A stretch of DNA of 64,000 nucleotides from Laguncularia racemosa (taxonomy: Eukaryota > Streptophyta > Magnoliopsida > Myrtales > Combretaceae): positions 248,001 through 312,000 of the forward strand of contig JBBMOL010000252.1 of assembly GCA_037954665.1 (NCBI GenBank), in the 5' to 3' direction. Positions within the stretch are counted from its first letter, which is position 1; every line of letters begins with the position of its first letter. Both the position numbers and the translations under genes were made by a program. Positions 34,775-45,354 of the stretch are shown in pieces. The notes beneath the pieces are model-generated. The model was given only the letters and a program-made list of their open reading frames with translations. It did no database searches and was not told where the DNA came from.

Positions 34775-37282
34775 TGACAGGAGTTAGACTTGTAGGCTAA
34801 TTACCTAAATTAGGGCGCATGGATTTGAGAACTTGATAAAAAAAAAAAAACTCTCTAGCCAATTGACTAAGGATAAAGTTGCCTGCCTTTATTGGTTCCA
34901 CTTCCATCATCAATTGAGTTGTTACTAGTGCTCATCTCTTTTTGAGTTAAGGAAGTACTATCTAGCCACTCTTAGAAATCCCAATCGGATGAGACTTAGA
35001 GCTTAGGTAGCTGGTGGGTGTCGAATCCAACAAAAATAAAACCTACTCCTAGACAATTATATGATTTGCATATAGTGGTGAGTAGGGTCGAATCCACAGG
35101 GATTGGTAAAGATATTTCTATTCAAAGAGAACAATAAGAAAAAGGAAAATGGGGGGTTTTGTTTGTGAATCAAATAAAGTAAAACAAGGTAAGAAAATCA
35201 GATATTGGTAAAAGCCTAGCCAAAGGAATCAAGATGGTTTAATTCTAGGAATTGATCATCGATGCAAATGTTCTCTATTCTTGTTCTAGATAAATTGGTT
35301 ATGGTTATTAACAAGCTCTAACAACCTATCTCTCCTTACTTCCTCGATAACCTCGGACAAGCGCTTTGAATTATTTCTCTTATTGATTAAACAACCCTTA
35401 GACAAGCGCTTAGGATTTAATCTATCAATAGCATTAAGATCTAGAGAGACCACCAATTCATGCCAGTAGATTATAAGATAACCTATTTAAACATGATCAC
35501 ACACCTCCATAACATGAATTCGATCATCTCTTTTATAACCAAACATGTTATTGCGTCACTAAGACTAGAACAATCAAACAATTACGGATTTGACGTGCTA
35601 GTTGACAATATATTAACTTGCTAATTGAGTAGAAGAGCTCTATTCATACCAATCAACAAAGATAATAATGACAAAACGATCAGAAGATATATGAATACCC
35701 GAAAGCAAAGAATAGAATAAATACAAGTCAATTAGACCTCACAATTCGTGGAGAATTAAACATCTATGACCCTTTGGCTAGAAAAGTAGCTTAGCTACAC
35801 ATGTTCATCAATAAAACGAAAATAAAAGATAGAAACATAATGAACCTGGTTGCTTGCTCTGCCTCCGCGTTTCCTTCTTCAAGATCCAAGATTCCAAAGT
35901 TCAAAAGTTGTTCTAACCCTCTAGGGTTGGCTCTATTTATACTATTAGATGGATAGCATGTGATCTTTTGCTAGCAAGATACGAAAATATCTTTCCTTTT
36001 TCAAGTAGATTTCGAGAAGTGAAGATACGTCTGCCTGGCACGCCCCACCACACGGCCGTGGGTTAAGCCGTGCCATCCTCCGTGCATATTCTTCAAGTCT
36101 TCAATCGCGCCCAGTGTGAACCACGGTTACACACACGGCCAGATTTCAAGCCGTGCCTTCGTCTGTGCATAATCTTCAAGTCTTCATCCGTGTCCAGTGT
36201 GTAACACGGTTACACCCACGGCTAGATTTCAAGCCGTGTCTTCATCTTGTTGATGTTCCACACTTTCTTTTCCTTGGCACATCTATCTTCCACCACGGCT
36301 TCAAGCACGGTTTCTCCCACGGGTTCCACTACGGCCGTGCCTTAAGCCGTGTCTCTCTCTGTTCAAAGTCCTCATTTTCGCCTTCTTGTCCAGTGTGTAA
36401 CACGGTTTGAAACTTGGCCGTGCCTCAAACTGTGCTTCCTCCGGTGGTGTAATTTCTTGTCTTGATCCAAGTTGTAGATGACTTCTCTAAAATACTTGAA
36501 TTAGCATCCTTGACTCCATTTAACCTGATTCATCACGATGATAGAATTAAAGTACCATTTCCTTATGATTTCTATAAAATCAATAATAATTTAACACAAT
36601 TTATACTATAAAGATTGAGTATAAAATGGCTCTATCAGTAGCTTAGATCGACCTATCCTACCACTTATTGACCCTTTTGAAGTTAGTCAAGTGACCATCC
36701 AACTTGTTCAATGAAAGAGCCACTCCTGTTAGCTTAGATGAACACTTGAATCATCTGTCTTTTCTACTAGAGATGCGCTTAGTATCACAATGACACTTGT
36801 CTTTGACACTTGATAGCTACACTTACCTTTAGGAGTATTTCTTTTGTCTTTTTATGTTTTTACCCCTTTTTATACTAAGAATGCATTTTTCTCATGTATC
36901 TAAAATAATTTTCCTCTTTTGGCGTGTAGCCTAAAGGATTTACTATAAATAGTCCCTCATATGTAAGCTACATTATTACATTATTAAATATAGATTTATT
37001 TTTTCCAACCTCTTGAGTTTTTAAGTCCTTGACTTTGTCTTACTTTTATCGATCCTTTTAGTAATGATTGTGGCGAGTACCCCCAGTTTAGGCTTGTGCA
37101 TTACACTAAGCTTGGGTTAGGTCATGTCTAGTTCTTGTGATGTATAATATCTACTAGAAACATTTGCATTGTTGCTAATTCCCTCTTTTCCACGCCATAT
37201 TCTTCTATGTTTGGAAGGAGTCATTAATTAGTTGCTCGAGTAGATTGATGCCCTAGTGATTACTTAACTCTTAGGTGTATCA
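34775..37282 (+). repeat. Right LTR of the old gypsy element, interrupted
   Basis: 34775-35011 and 36643-37282 together match the left LTR. The break holds the solo LTR and one copy of the target duplication. Confidence 0.85.
35012..36637 (-). mobile_element. Solo LTR of the young Athila-like family
   Basis: The inverse of 5089-6715 over its whole length (1,626 versus 1,627 bp), with TG...CA ends on its own strand. It is flanked by perfect GTAGC duplications at 35007-35011 and 36638-36642. No internal sequence or primer site follows. A complete insertion must have recombined between its LTRs. The inner end reads TGGTGGG in the window where the family has TGATGGG. The TATA box is at 35933-35941 on the - strand. 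Confidence 0.95.
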
Positions 37283-37660
37283 TTATTAGTCTACTGTGTG
37301 TTCTTATTGCTTGGTAAAGACATAGAAAGCTTAAAGCTTGTAATCTCCACTCTAGTTATTTAATTAACTTGGAAGAACAAGTTCCCTAACGGAGTGAGCA
37401 AAAGCCCAACTAGTAAACTTTCACACACATAATCAAGACAAACCGCATACAGCTTAAGTACTAAATGCAAAAATCACTTCACCCGTCTTTAGCCTAAAGG
37501 AGGAAAAAAAAAAAACCACCCATCATAAATAGTATTTGTTAAAGGTTCTTTAAGGTAGAGGCAATAAACACATCTACCAGCGTTTTAAGACTTAGATACT
37601 TAGATGTCGACTTTAAAATCTAAGTTGAATCATGAATACATACACACACACACATATATA
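37283..37660. other. Gene-free spacer with (CA)n/(TA)n
   Basis: A short spacer. An ACACACAC...ATATATA stretch (37640-37660) adjoins the inverted repeat. No gene. Confidence 0.45.
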
Positions 37661-37957
37661 TTTAATTTCCAAAAAAATTGCATCTATAATATGAACATTT
37701 AAATACTAAAATGAGTGTTCTCAATGCTTTATGAATGTTCTTGGTATATAGATTTGATTAATGTTGTAGCATGTAAGGTAAATATCTTTAGATTAAATCT
37801 TGCTTTACCATGAACACAAACATTAATCCTAAAGATTTCCTTGCATGCTACAACATTAATCAAATCTATATACCAAGAACATTCATAAAGCATTGAGGAC
37901 ACTCATTTTAGTATTCAAATGTTCATCTTAAACATGTAATTTTTTTGGAAAATTAAA
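37661..37957. repeat. Long near-perfect inverted repeat (foldback)
   Basis: Arm 1 at 37661-37796 is the reverse complement of 37823-37957, with a spacer of about 26 bases. Across roughly 135 paired positions only about a dozen mismatches or single-base gaps are seen, and the central 80 bases pair almost without fault. The RNA would fold into one long hairpin. No open frame and no flanking duplication were found. It could be a foldback/MITE-type element or a hairpin RNA locus. Confidence 0.85.
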
Positions 37958-38289
37958 TCTTCACGTGATTTTCAAAGCTTATAATCAATACTTAAACTTT
38001 CTGATTTAATTCTAACTTCAAGAATAAACATACTATCATCAACTACACTTGATATCATCAAATTGACATTAAACAAGATTAAAATCTAGAATCAAATTTC
38101 ACACAATCAAATGATCAAACACTTAACTACTAATATCTAGATATGCTCTAACATACTTGAAACTGACTCTAACCCTATTTACATCAAGGAGTGGGGTCAC
38201 AATTGACTTTTTAACACCTTAAGGACCTCATTTTTAGTACAATCTTAGTGTTGTGTGTGTTTGTTTATATATATGAAAATGAAGAATAA

Positions 38290-39215
38290 AACTAGGATAC
38301 TTTCAAATATTAGGAGGTGCTTGAGATTTAGAAATGATTTTTATGTTCCTCCAATAGGAATCTCTAGTGGTGTAGCGTTCTAGTGGTTGGAGGATATCAA
38401 AGTTATGATTTACAATTTCAATAAGAATCACATTAGAATATTGGTATATTTGGTAGATGGGTTGATGTTTTCTCATATATCTTAGATTTATGAGGACCTA
38501 GATCCACATCTTCAATAGGTTTTATGGCAATATTTGGAAGTGATATGGGCAACTATTAATGCTCCCTAGCCATGTGTTGGGTATTTTAATGATATCTTAT
38601 TTAATCATGAGAAGGAAGGATGGAATCCTCACTATAGCAGACTTATGGAGAGGTTTAGGTCCATGATTGTGAAAGCTAACCTAAATGATTTAGGTTTTCA
38701 AGGATTATGTTACACATACTCAAACAAAATAGAGGATAATAGAATGGTTTTGGAAAGAATAGATAGAGCTTTGGGCTTTTTGGAGTGGCTCTATAAATTT
38801 CCTAGAACTTAAGTATTCACATAGTGATATGGTAGGCTTGGATTATGTTACGCTTATTGTGGATTTATGTTTCATTGACAAAAGATGTAGGAAATGTTTT
38901 AGATTTGAGAGTATGTTGATCGCTTTTAAAGAATGTGGTGAGGTCATCAAAGATGTTTAGGATGAGAATTTACCTATTAGGCACCCTTATCCCTTTGGTT
39001 TTTGTTTGAAGTAATACAAGATGAAGTTGATAGACTAGAGTCAAATAGCTTTCCTAAATAATAGGATTGAAATTACACATATCTAGAGTTAGCTCTTAGA
39101 TCTTCAAGAGATGGGTGGGAAGATGGACAAATTTGCCGAGAAGTAATTGTAAGCCCTAAGAAATTTTCCAGTTAGGATGGAAATCAATTAGAGATTATTT
39201 AGAGATATCTCCAAG
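38290..39215 (+). pseudogene. L1-type LINE, endonuclease part
   Basis: Decayed ORF2 of a plant L1 non-LTR retrotransposon. Recognisable pieces in order: SSGVAF then NKNHIRILV; CVGYFNDILFNHEKEG at about 38577-38630 (the family's GDFNEIL, with catalytic Asp changed to Tyr); RLMERFRSM, NDLGFQG and CYTYSN; RIDRALGFLEW near 38760-38795; then the FRFES/AFKECGEVI linker region near 38900-38950. These features define the apurinic-type endonuclease followed by the start of the linker to RT. It has several frameshifts and stops, and breaks off near 39215. The RT part at 49880 picks up at about the same point of the protein. Confidence 0.75.
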
Positions 39216-40345
39216 AGTCAATAGGATACCTAACCTTAACCCTAGGGATTGCCTTAATTTACCCTAATACACATAATGAAACCTTAATGCTATGAATTTA
39301 AACCTTAAATTGAATCCAAACCCTAAAACAATAACTCTATAGCCATAAAACCTAAAAAGTAAACCTTAACCCTAAAATGATCAATTGAAACCCTAATGTA
39401 AGGATCTTTAACTTGCTTACCATATACATAGAACCCATGGCTCAAAATGTAACTCAAAAGCAATTGAAGTAACCTTAATTAATAACAGTGTGCCCTAATA
39501 GTGGATTTCAACCCAGTAATTTACCAATAGTTGAATCAAGAGAAAATATTAACCACTTCATTAGGGTCATCATACCTAACTTAATATATATAATAAAAAA
39601 CTAAACCTAATATAATTAGAGGGCCTATTTAGAGATAAACTTTAAATGCTTAGCCAATATGAGCTAGGGATTTAGAAAATTTACAATGATTAAGAAAAAT
39701 GATTAAAAGTTCAGATAACCCCTAAAAGTAAAAAATTTATAGTTAAAAGAAAAAGGATAGTAAATAATTCGTAAATTGGTAAAAGTTAAGGTAAAGATAA
39801 TGATAGAAACTTATATTAGATGCATGTAGGACATCATCATGAGCATGTCCACTAGTAGTGTTCACACAAAAATTTTAGAAAATTAAATAAAATAATAAAA
39901 TAATAGGGTATCATGCAAAGATATAACAAAATATCATGTAAAATAACTCTAAATTGCTAAATAATTTCCAAATCACCAAAAAATGATAAGAACATGTTAG
40001 GACATATCATAAATGTCTTTGAAAAAGTAATTAATTAGTTAATAATTTGCAAAATTGCAATAATGCTAGAATATTCTAGATTTTTAGTTAAAAATCCACC
40101 AAAATTTATACACATGTCCAAAAATCACCAAAATTTAACATGATATATGTTAGCATGCATGGAGACACATGCCAACTTTTCCATAATTTTTCACCCATTG
40201 TAGTAATATATATATATATGTATATATTTATGGCGGTTCAATACTTATAAATATTGCAGCCCCTTCTTTCATTTTCCATTTAGAGTTGTTAGTCTCCATA
40301 AAATCATCTTCCAGCAAGATTTTATGGGTACAAAATGAGGGGCTA
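39216..40345. other. Gene-free DNA with telomere-like motifs and a short hairpin
   Basis: 39226-39410 is rich in imperfect CCCTAAA/CCTTAA motifs but is not a regular array. CCATAAAATC (40296-40305) pairs perfectly with GATTTTATGG (40318-40327), right at the truncated end of the next element. (TA)n lies near 40207-40228. No coding region. Confidence 0.5.
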
Positions 40346-40366
40346 ATACCTTGAATATCTGATCTT

Positions 40367-43009
40367 CTAAGCAAGAGCTCGCTTGTGCTCCCTCAAGACC
40401 CCTAGTAAATCGTCCCTTTGCTCCCTCGTCAAACTAGCAGAAATGATGACGAGGAGTTTAGAGTTAGCTTCCAGAAAAGCATACTCTAGGTACTCAGGAA
40501 GTTGCTTCAACTCAAGTTCAAGAGGCTCTTCAACAGACGGTTTTAACCTCCCTTCTTCATTGGGCCCTATTTTTTCAAATCCTCTGCGACAAATTACTTC
40601 CTCACAGGCTTGCAGTAGAGCTTTCACAGTTTGTATCTCCACATTCTCACTCACTTCATCATCATTCACAGTTAAACTGAGTTCCAACGGATCTCCACAT
40701 AACAGTTCTTGCATCACACTTATTACTAACCTGTCAATGCAATCAACAACATAGCAAGTATCATTGACGTTCAACGATTGTTTCAGTGCTGCTGGAATTT
40801 TCACTACCAACTCATCTGCTCCAACTCTCAAAACCCGCTTTCCATCCGCTACAACAATTACAGCTCTTACAGTAGCCAGGAAAGGTCTTCCTAAAATCAG
40901 CAGGACCTCTACATCTGCATTCATATCTAGAATTACAAAATCAACAGGAAAAATGAAAATTTCTATCTTTACTAAGACATCCTCAATGATCCCTCTAGGG
41001 AATTTGACCGAGCAATCTTCCAGCTGCAGACCCATCCTGGTGGGCTTCGGCTCTCCCAAGTTTAATTGCTTAAACAAGGAATAGGGCATCAAGTTTATGC
41101 TTGCCCCAAGGTCTGCCAAAGCTCTCTCTACAGGCAGTTCACCAATTAAGTATGGAATAGTGAAACTACCCGGATCCTTGAGCTTTTGTGGCAACTTGTT
41201 TTGTAAGATAGCCGAACACTCCACTCCTATAACCGTGGTAGAAATTTCTTCCAGTCGCCTCTTGTTTAACAGTAGATCCTTTAGGAACTTGGCATAGCTG
41301 GGCATATGTGAAAGAGCTTCTATAAACGGTATGTTAATATGTAATTGCTTAAACAAATCCAAAAACTTGCCGAAGTGCTCTTTGTCTTGATCTTTTTTCA
41401 GCCGCCCCGGATATGGAATTGGAGGCTCGTATGGCTGAACTGTTGATGCCTTGGTCTTCCCCTCTGCTGACTCCTTTTCCTTGACTTCCTTCTCCTTTAC
41501 CTCCTCAGTAGCATGTTCCTTCTCACTACCCCCATCATGTGGCTCTTCAACTCCCTTTCTTTGTGCAACCACTGGTGCCCCAATGATGTCAGATTGCAGT
41601 TCTTTTCTGCTCCTTAGGGTCATTGCCTTTACCTGCTCCCTAGGATTAGGTTCAGTGTTTCAAGGCAAAGACCCTTGAGGTCTCTCTGAGAGCATCTTAG
41701 CAATCTGACCCACCTGATTTTCCAAAATGTGTATAGAAGCCTCATGATTTCTTAGAGTAGCATCCGCTGCTTGCTGACGCTGCTTTGAGACCTAAATGAA
41801 CTTAGCAATCATGTCCTCTAGATTGGACTTCTTTTCTGTAACAGGTGGTGGTGGAGGTCTTTGGAATCCAGGCGCAAGCACATTACCCCGAGGAAATTAT
41901 GGATTACTCCATGAAAAATTGGGGTGATTGTGCCAGCCTGGATTATATGTGTTGCTGTAGGGATTGTTTTAGGGTCGTGTGGGATTTCTAACATAGTCAA
42001 CTTGCTCATTGGTCTCTTGGATCATGGAATTGGCAGCTGAATCGACTGGATAGTATTGGGATGGCTGAGACAACGCCATCCCGTCGACCTTCATAGCAAG
42101 GGCATCCACTTTTGCAGCAATAGTGGTCATCATATCAACCTCATAAACCCCTGCTACCCTTTGCCTCAACCTGTCGTTACTCCACTGATGGTTGTTCTTG
42201 GCTATATTTTCAAACAGCTCCAGAGACTCTTTAGGAGTCTTCACATTAAGTGTACCACCAGTAGCGGCATTGATGGTTTGTCACGTCGGATAATTGAGCC
42301 CGTTGTAAAAAGTTGAGACTTGCAGCCAGTTAGGCATTTGGTGGTGTGGGCACCGCCTAAGCAAATCCTTGAACCTTATCCAGGCTTCATGAAGGGGCTC
42401 GTTATCCAATTGAGTGAACGATGTGATATCGTTCCTCAATTTGGCAGTCTTGGATGGTGGAAAGTAAAAGTCTAGAAAAGACTCTGCCAGTTGGACCCAC
42501 GTAGTAATGGATTCCCGGTTCAGTGAACTTATCCACTGCCTTGCTTTTCCCCTCAAGGTGAAAGGAAACAATTGCAACTTCAATGCTTCATCAGTTACCC
42601 CGTTCTGTTTCACAGTGGCGCAGATGTCTAGAAACATTTGAATGTGAGCGTAGGGATCTTCATCAGGTAAGCCTTCAAATTGACACTGGTTATGTATCAA
42701 ATTCATTGTAGAGGCTTTAACTTTGAAGTTATTAGCCTCTATTGCAGGTTTTATGATACATGAACCAGTGCTATCTAAAGTTGGCCTGGAATAATCAACC
42801 ATAGTCCGACGTTGGTCTGCCATTGCTTTAATGTTAACTCTACTGCTGTTCACAGGTTGCTCTTCCTTAGCAACTGAACTTTCTCCTTCACTCGATGATA
42901 ATTCTCCCTCACCCACTTGTTGCTCTTCAGTGCTCCTTAGTTTCCTTCTGAATGTCTAGTCCATTTCTGCCTCGAAATCAAGAAGTTTTGATGATGAACT
43001 CCTTGTCAT
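40367..43009 (-). pseudogene. gag: gag-protease polyprotein, six in-frame stops
   Basis: One frame from ATG at 43009 (MTRSSSSKL) down to 40367 without frameshift. Premature stops lie near 42958, 42282, 41970, 41905, 41798 and 41660. At most of them a C-to-T or G-to-A change restores a plausible residue. In order: the capsid region (QLFPFTLRGKARQW, KLRNDITSF, DLLRRCPHH) at about 42600-42330; then NPYSNTYNPGW near 41950; a proline run; MTLRS and a charged K/E-rich linker at 41623-41440; a retropepsin with DLGASINLMP at about 41113-41084; and ILGRPFLATV near 40890. The frame continues through LPEYLEYAFLE toward the RT linker (SLTREQRDDLLGVLREHKRALA) and is cut there. No CCHC knuckle was recognised. 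The product would be the particle-forming Gag and its protease. Confidence 0.88.
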
Positions 43010-43129
43010 ACACTACAAAGAACACCGAAATGAGTTAATTACCAAAAAAAAAAATGAAAATGAATATGATAAATAGCAAAAGAATAAATGGTTAAATTAG
43101 TAAGCATTGAGCTTTCTTAATATCGCCGA

Positions 43130-43147
43130 TCCCCGGCAATGGCGCCA
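43130..43147 (-). other. Primer-binding site, tRNA-Asp type, minus strand
   Basis: TGGCGCCATTGCCGGGGA on the - strand. One transition from the site at 1360-1377. Confidence 0.9.
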
Positions 43148-43153
43148 AAAACT

Positions 43154-44514
43154 TGTTGATGATCGTAGTCACACAAATTAAATTAAATCCTTTCACTCTC
43201 ACTCTTTTCTCACGATCAAATAGGCAAGTGCACCTATCGGATTAAAGTAGTATAGAGTTCAAGCATGGATATCGTTCCCTTAGGGATCTGCGAGTACTAA
43301 AACTGACCCTAAGCCGACTATCTAACCGCACAATATTGAATGATTTTTCTTAATTAAATTAAACAAAACGTTAAGACAAGAATACTAAAAAAAAATGAAT
43401 TAAAATTATCAAATCCAATAATCAGCAATATACCCTTCCTTTACTACTCCTCTAATTATCATGTAACTTTGTCTCATAAAAATCAATTACCAGATAATGA
43501 TTATCTCTGAACCGCGGGAATTCTATCACTAAGCTAATGTTTCTCCCAAAATCATTGACTCCTAACCCTAATTATCTTAATAAAGATTCCTCTTTTATAA
43601 AAAATAATCAGAATTGCATTAATGCGTAAAAGTCCTCGATTAGATCAAATTGTCTAATTTAACCTCATACGGGAAACTCATGCTTTCTATCCCTAGATTG
43701 CATATGAGCCTCTTCATTCATGTGTGATCTATTCAAATAAGCGATTTCCCAATCAACTTACAAGAAATCAATGTAAATTCAATGTTGGCAATACATTAAA
43801 TTAACAACACAAAGAATAACATGAATAAATTCAAAGATCCTCAATTATCTAAGAATTGTGCAATCAAATCCAATGTTACATGACAATTGGAGTTTCGTAA
43901 AGTTCAGGTATAAACAAATTTAGTTACCCATGGTTTCAGAAATACAGATCAAATAAATGATAAAACCCATGTGAAGAACCCTTTGAGATTGAATGTTGTT
44001 GAAGTCGAATCTTCGTCCCTCAAAGAGTTGCCAAAATGTCCCCTTTTTTCCTCCCCTTTGCCCTCACGTTCTCCCCCTTTTTTTCGTCAAAAGATACCAA
44101 AATCTTCAAAGAAACTTGTAAAACGCGGAGTCGAATCATCTACACGGCTGTCATACACGGCCGTGTAGTTGAGGCGTGGCTAACATCGCACCATACTCGC
44201 TTCATATACACGGCCGTGTATCATGGCCGTGTATTATGGCCGTGTAACCCTCTGTGAGTGTATCAAATCCAATACACGACCCTGCCCCTGTAATACACGC
44301 CCGTGTATCTCTCTTGCTGCACTTTTGGACACTTTTCTTCATGTAATCCGCTCCGACTCTTGCAAATGTTGATCATTCTTCCTTGATAGGTCCTTTTAAT
44401 TCCTAAAACTGAAATAGCTTTCCTTTAAGTACCAAAGTCTTTTAAAACATAATTAACTTACTTTAAAAGCAACTAAAACCCATACAAAATATAAGTGTTA
44501 ATTTATCCTTGTCA
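43154..44514 (-). repeat. 5' LTR of truncated Athila-like element (1,361 bp)
   Basis: On the - strand runs from TGACAAGG (44514) to CATCAACA (43154), next to the primer site. 44140-44310 holds several ACACGGCCGTGT palindromes and variants. The matching 3' LTR is not in the window. Confidence 0.75.
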
Positions 44515-44850
44515 CCCGGCCTCAAGATATGGTACATAGACTTGGTTGGTTAGTGCTGGAACCTGTAGCAGCTGGGTGTACTCTTCTAGAGTAGGAGTAA
44601 TCTCATGTGGCCCGATGAAGAAAGCCGCGGGCTCTATTTCCCACCGGTGGAGCATGGCCCGTACCAAGGGCAAGTTCATATCCATCTTCATTAGTAAGAG
44701 CATAGGCCCTATTTTCTACTGGATGAAGGCCTGCTCCTCTGGGTTATATAGGGTGAACCAGTGGTCCAGTACCAATTTCGGATCCAGAGGTTTGCACACT
44801 CGGATTTCTTTGTGGAGGAGGCGGTCAACTACGGTACTAGCCACTGTTAC
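44515..44850 (-). pseudogene. Ogre ORF1 N-terminal fragment
   Basis: Reads MA(or VA)STVVDRLLHKEIRV..., then ALGTG-free spacing to LVRAMLHRWEIEPAAFFIG and the ITPTLEEYTQLLQV motif. This W-x(n)-F-x-L/I-TPTxEEY pattern is typical of the extra ORF1 upstream of gag in Ogre elements. The function of ORF1 is not established. At the expected start the codon is GTG where the copy at 63030 has ATG. One in-frame stop lies at about 44725, and the fragment ends where the LTR at 44514 begins. Confidence 0.65.
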
Positions 44851-45333
44851 AACAGAAATTTCCTAATTACAACCAGAACTATGATAACATTACAGGGAAA
44901 CATATCTGAACTCCATGAATAGAACAAAAATATTACATCATCAATCTATTGTCAGCCTATGACGTTATGTATGCAAACAGGTAGGTTCTAACTGGTCCCC
45001 AAGCTCTATGGCCTCCCGTATTCTCGGAGAAATGGATCTCAAGCCATATCGAAGAATTGGGTAGGGTAGCTTAATCAGTCCCGAACGGTGATCATATCAC
45101 TTCGCCCGAAACCTACACAATAGCCCCCCGTCTTAGGGTCCTAAGAAGGCCCGGGTTTGACCGTATCTACTCACACAATTGTATGCATGCAGACTCAATA
45201 ACTAAAGTAAAGTTGAATTCTAACCTTTAGCTAAATCCCTGAAAGGTTAGCAATAATATAACAAATAAAAAACATTTCTCAGAAAGGAGTAATTTGAGGA
45301 GATTTAGGTGGCTAGCCTACTATAGAATGTGCT

Positions 45334-45351
45334 TCCCCAGTGGAGTCGCCA
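45334..45351 (-). other. Primer-binding site, tRNA-Arg type, minus strand
   Basis: TGGCGACTCCACTGGGGA on the - strand, the primer site known for Ogre elements. Identical at 63512-63529. Confidence 0.85.
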
Positions 45352-45354
45352 TCT

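Larger units (their letters stand above)
29201..37282 (+). mobile_element. Old iMet-primed Ty3/gypsy element (CRM-like), right LTR split by a solo LTR
   Basis: Left LTR 29201-30082 (882 bp), primer site 30093-30104, decayed gag-pol to 34760, polypurine AAGGGGA at 34768-34774, right LTR 34775-37282 once the 1,631-bp insertion is removed (877 bp). Both LTRs begin TGAYAGG and end TATCA. By eye they differ at about a quarter of positions, so the element is old. The integrase C-terminus has the GPF and NVSDLAPY motifs and reaches the LTR without a recognisable chromodomain. With the iMet primer this suggests the CRM lineage, but the lineage call is tentative. Flanks TGGTT and TTATT do not form a clear target duplication. 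Confidence 0.82.
40345..44514 (-). mobile_element. Truncated Athila-like element, minus strand (5' LTR, primer site, gag-protease)
   Basis: Has a 5' LTR 44514-43154, a tRNA-Asp primer site, and gag-protease. It stops about 20 residues past protease, at the linker that leads into RT in full Athila elements. RT, integrase, polypurine tract and 3' LTR are missing. Its outer LTR end lies inside the Ogre-type ORF1 at 44515, so it inserted into that element. It is a different family from the 1-6715 element. Confidence 0.85.

Noticed and set aside
29196..37287. Target duplication of the old gypsy element
   Set aside because: Flanks TGGTT and TTATT agree at only three of five positions, not enough to claim a duplication.
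40383..41678. Several + strand open frames of 66-123 codons
   Set aside because: They are antisense shadows of the - strand gag-protease frame, whose capsid and protease motifs are clear.
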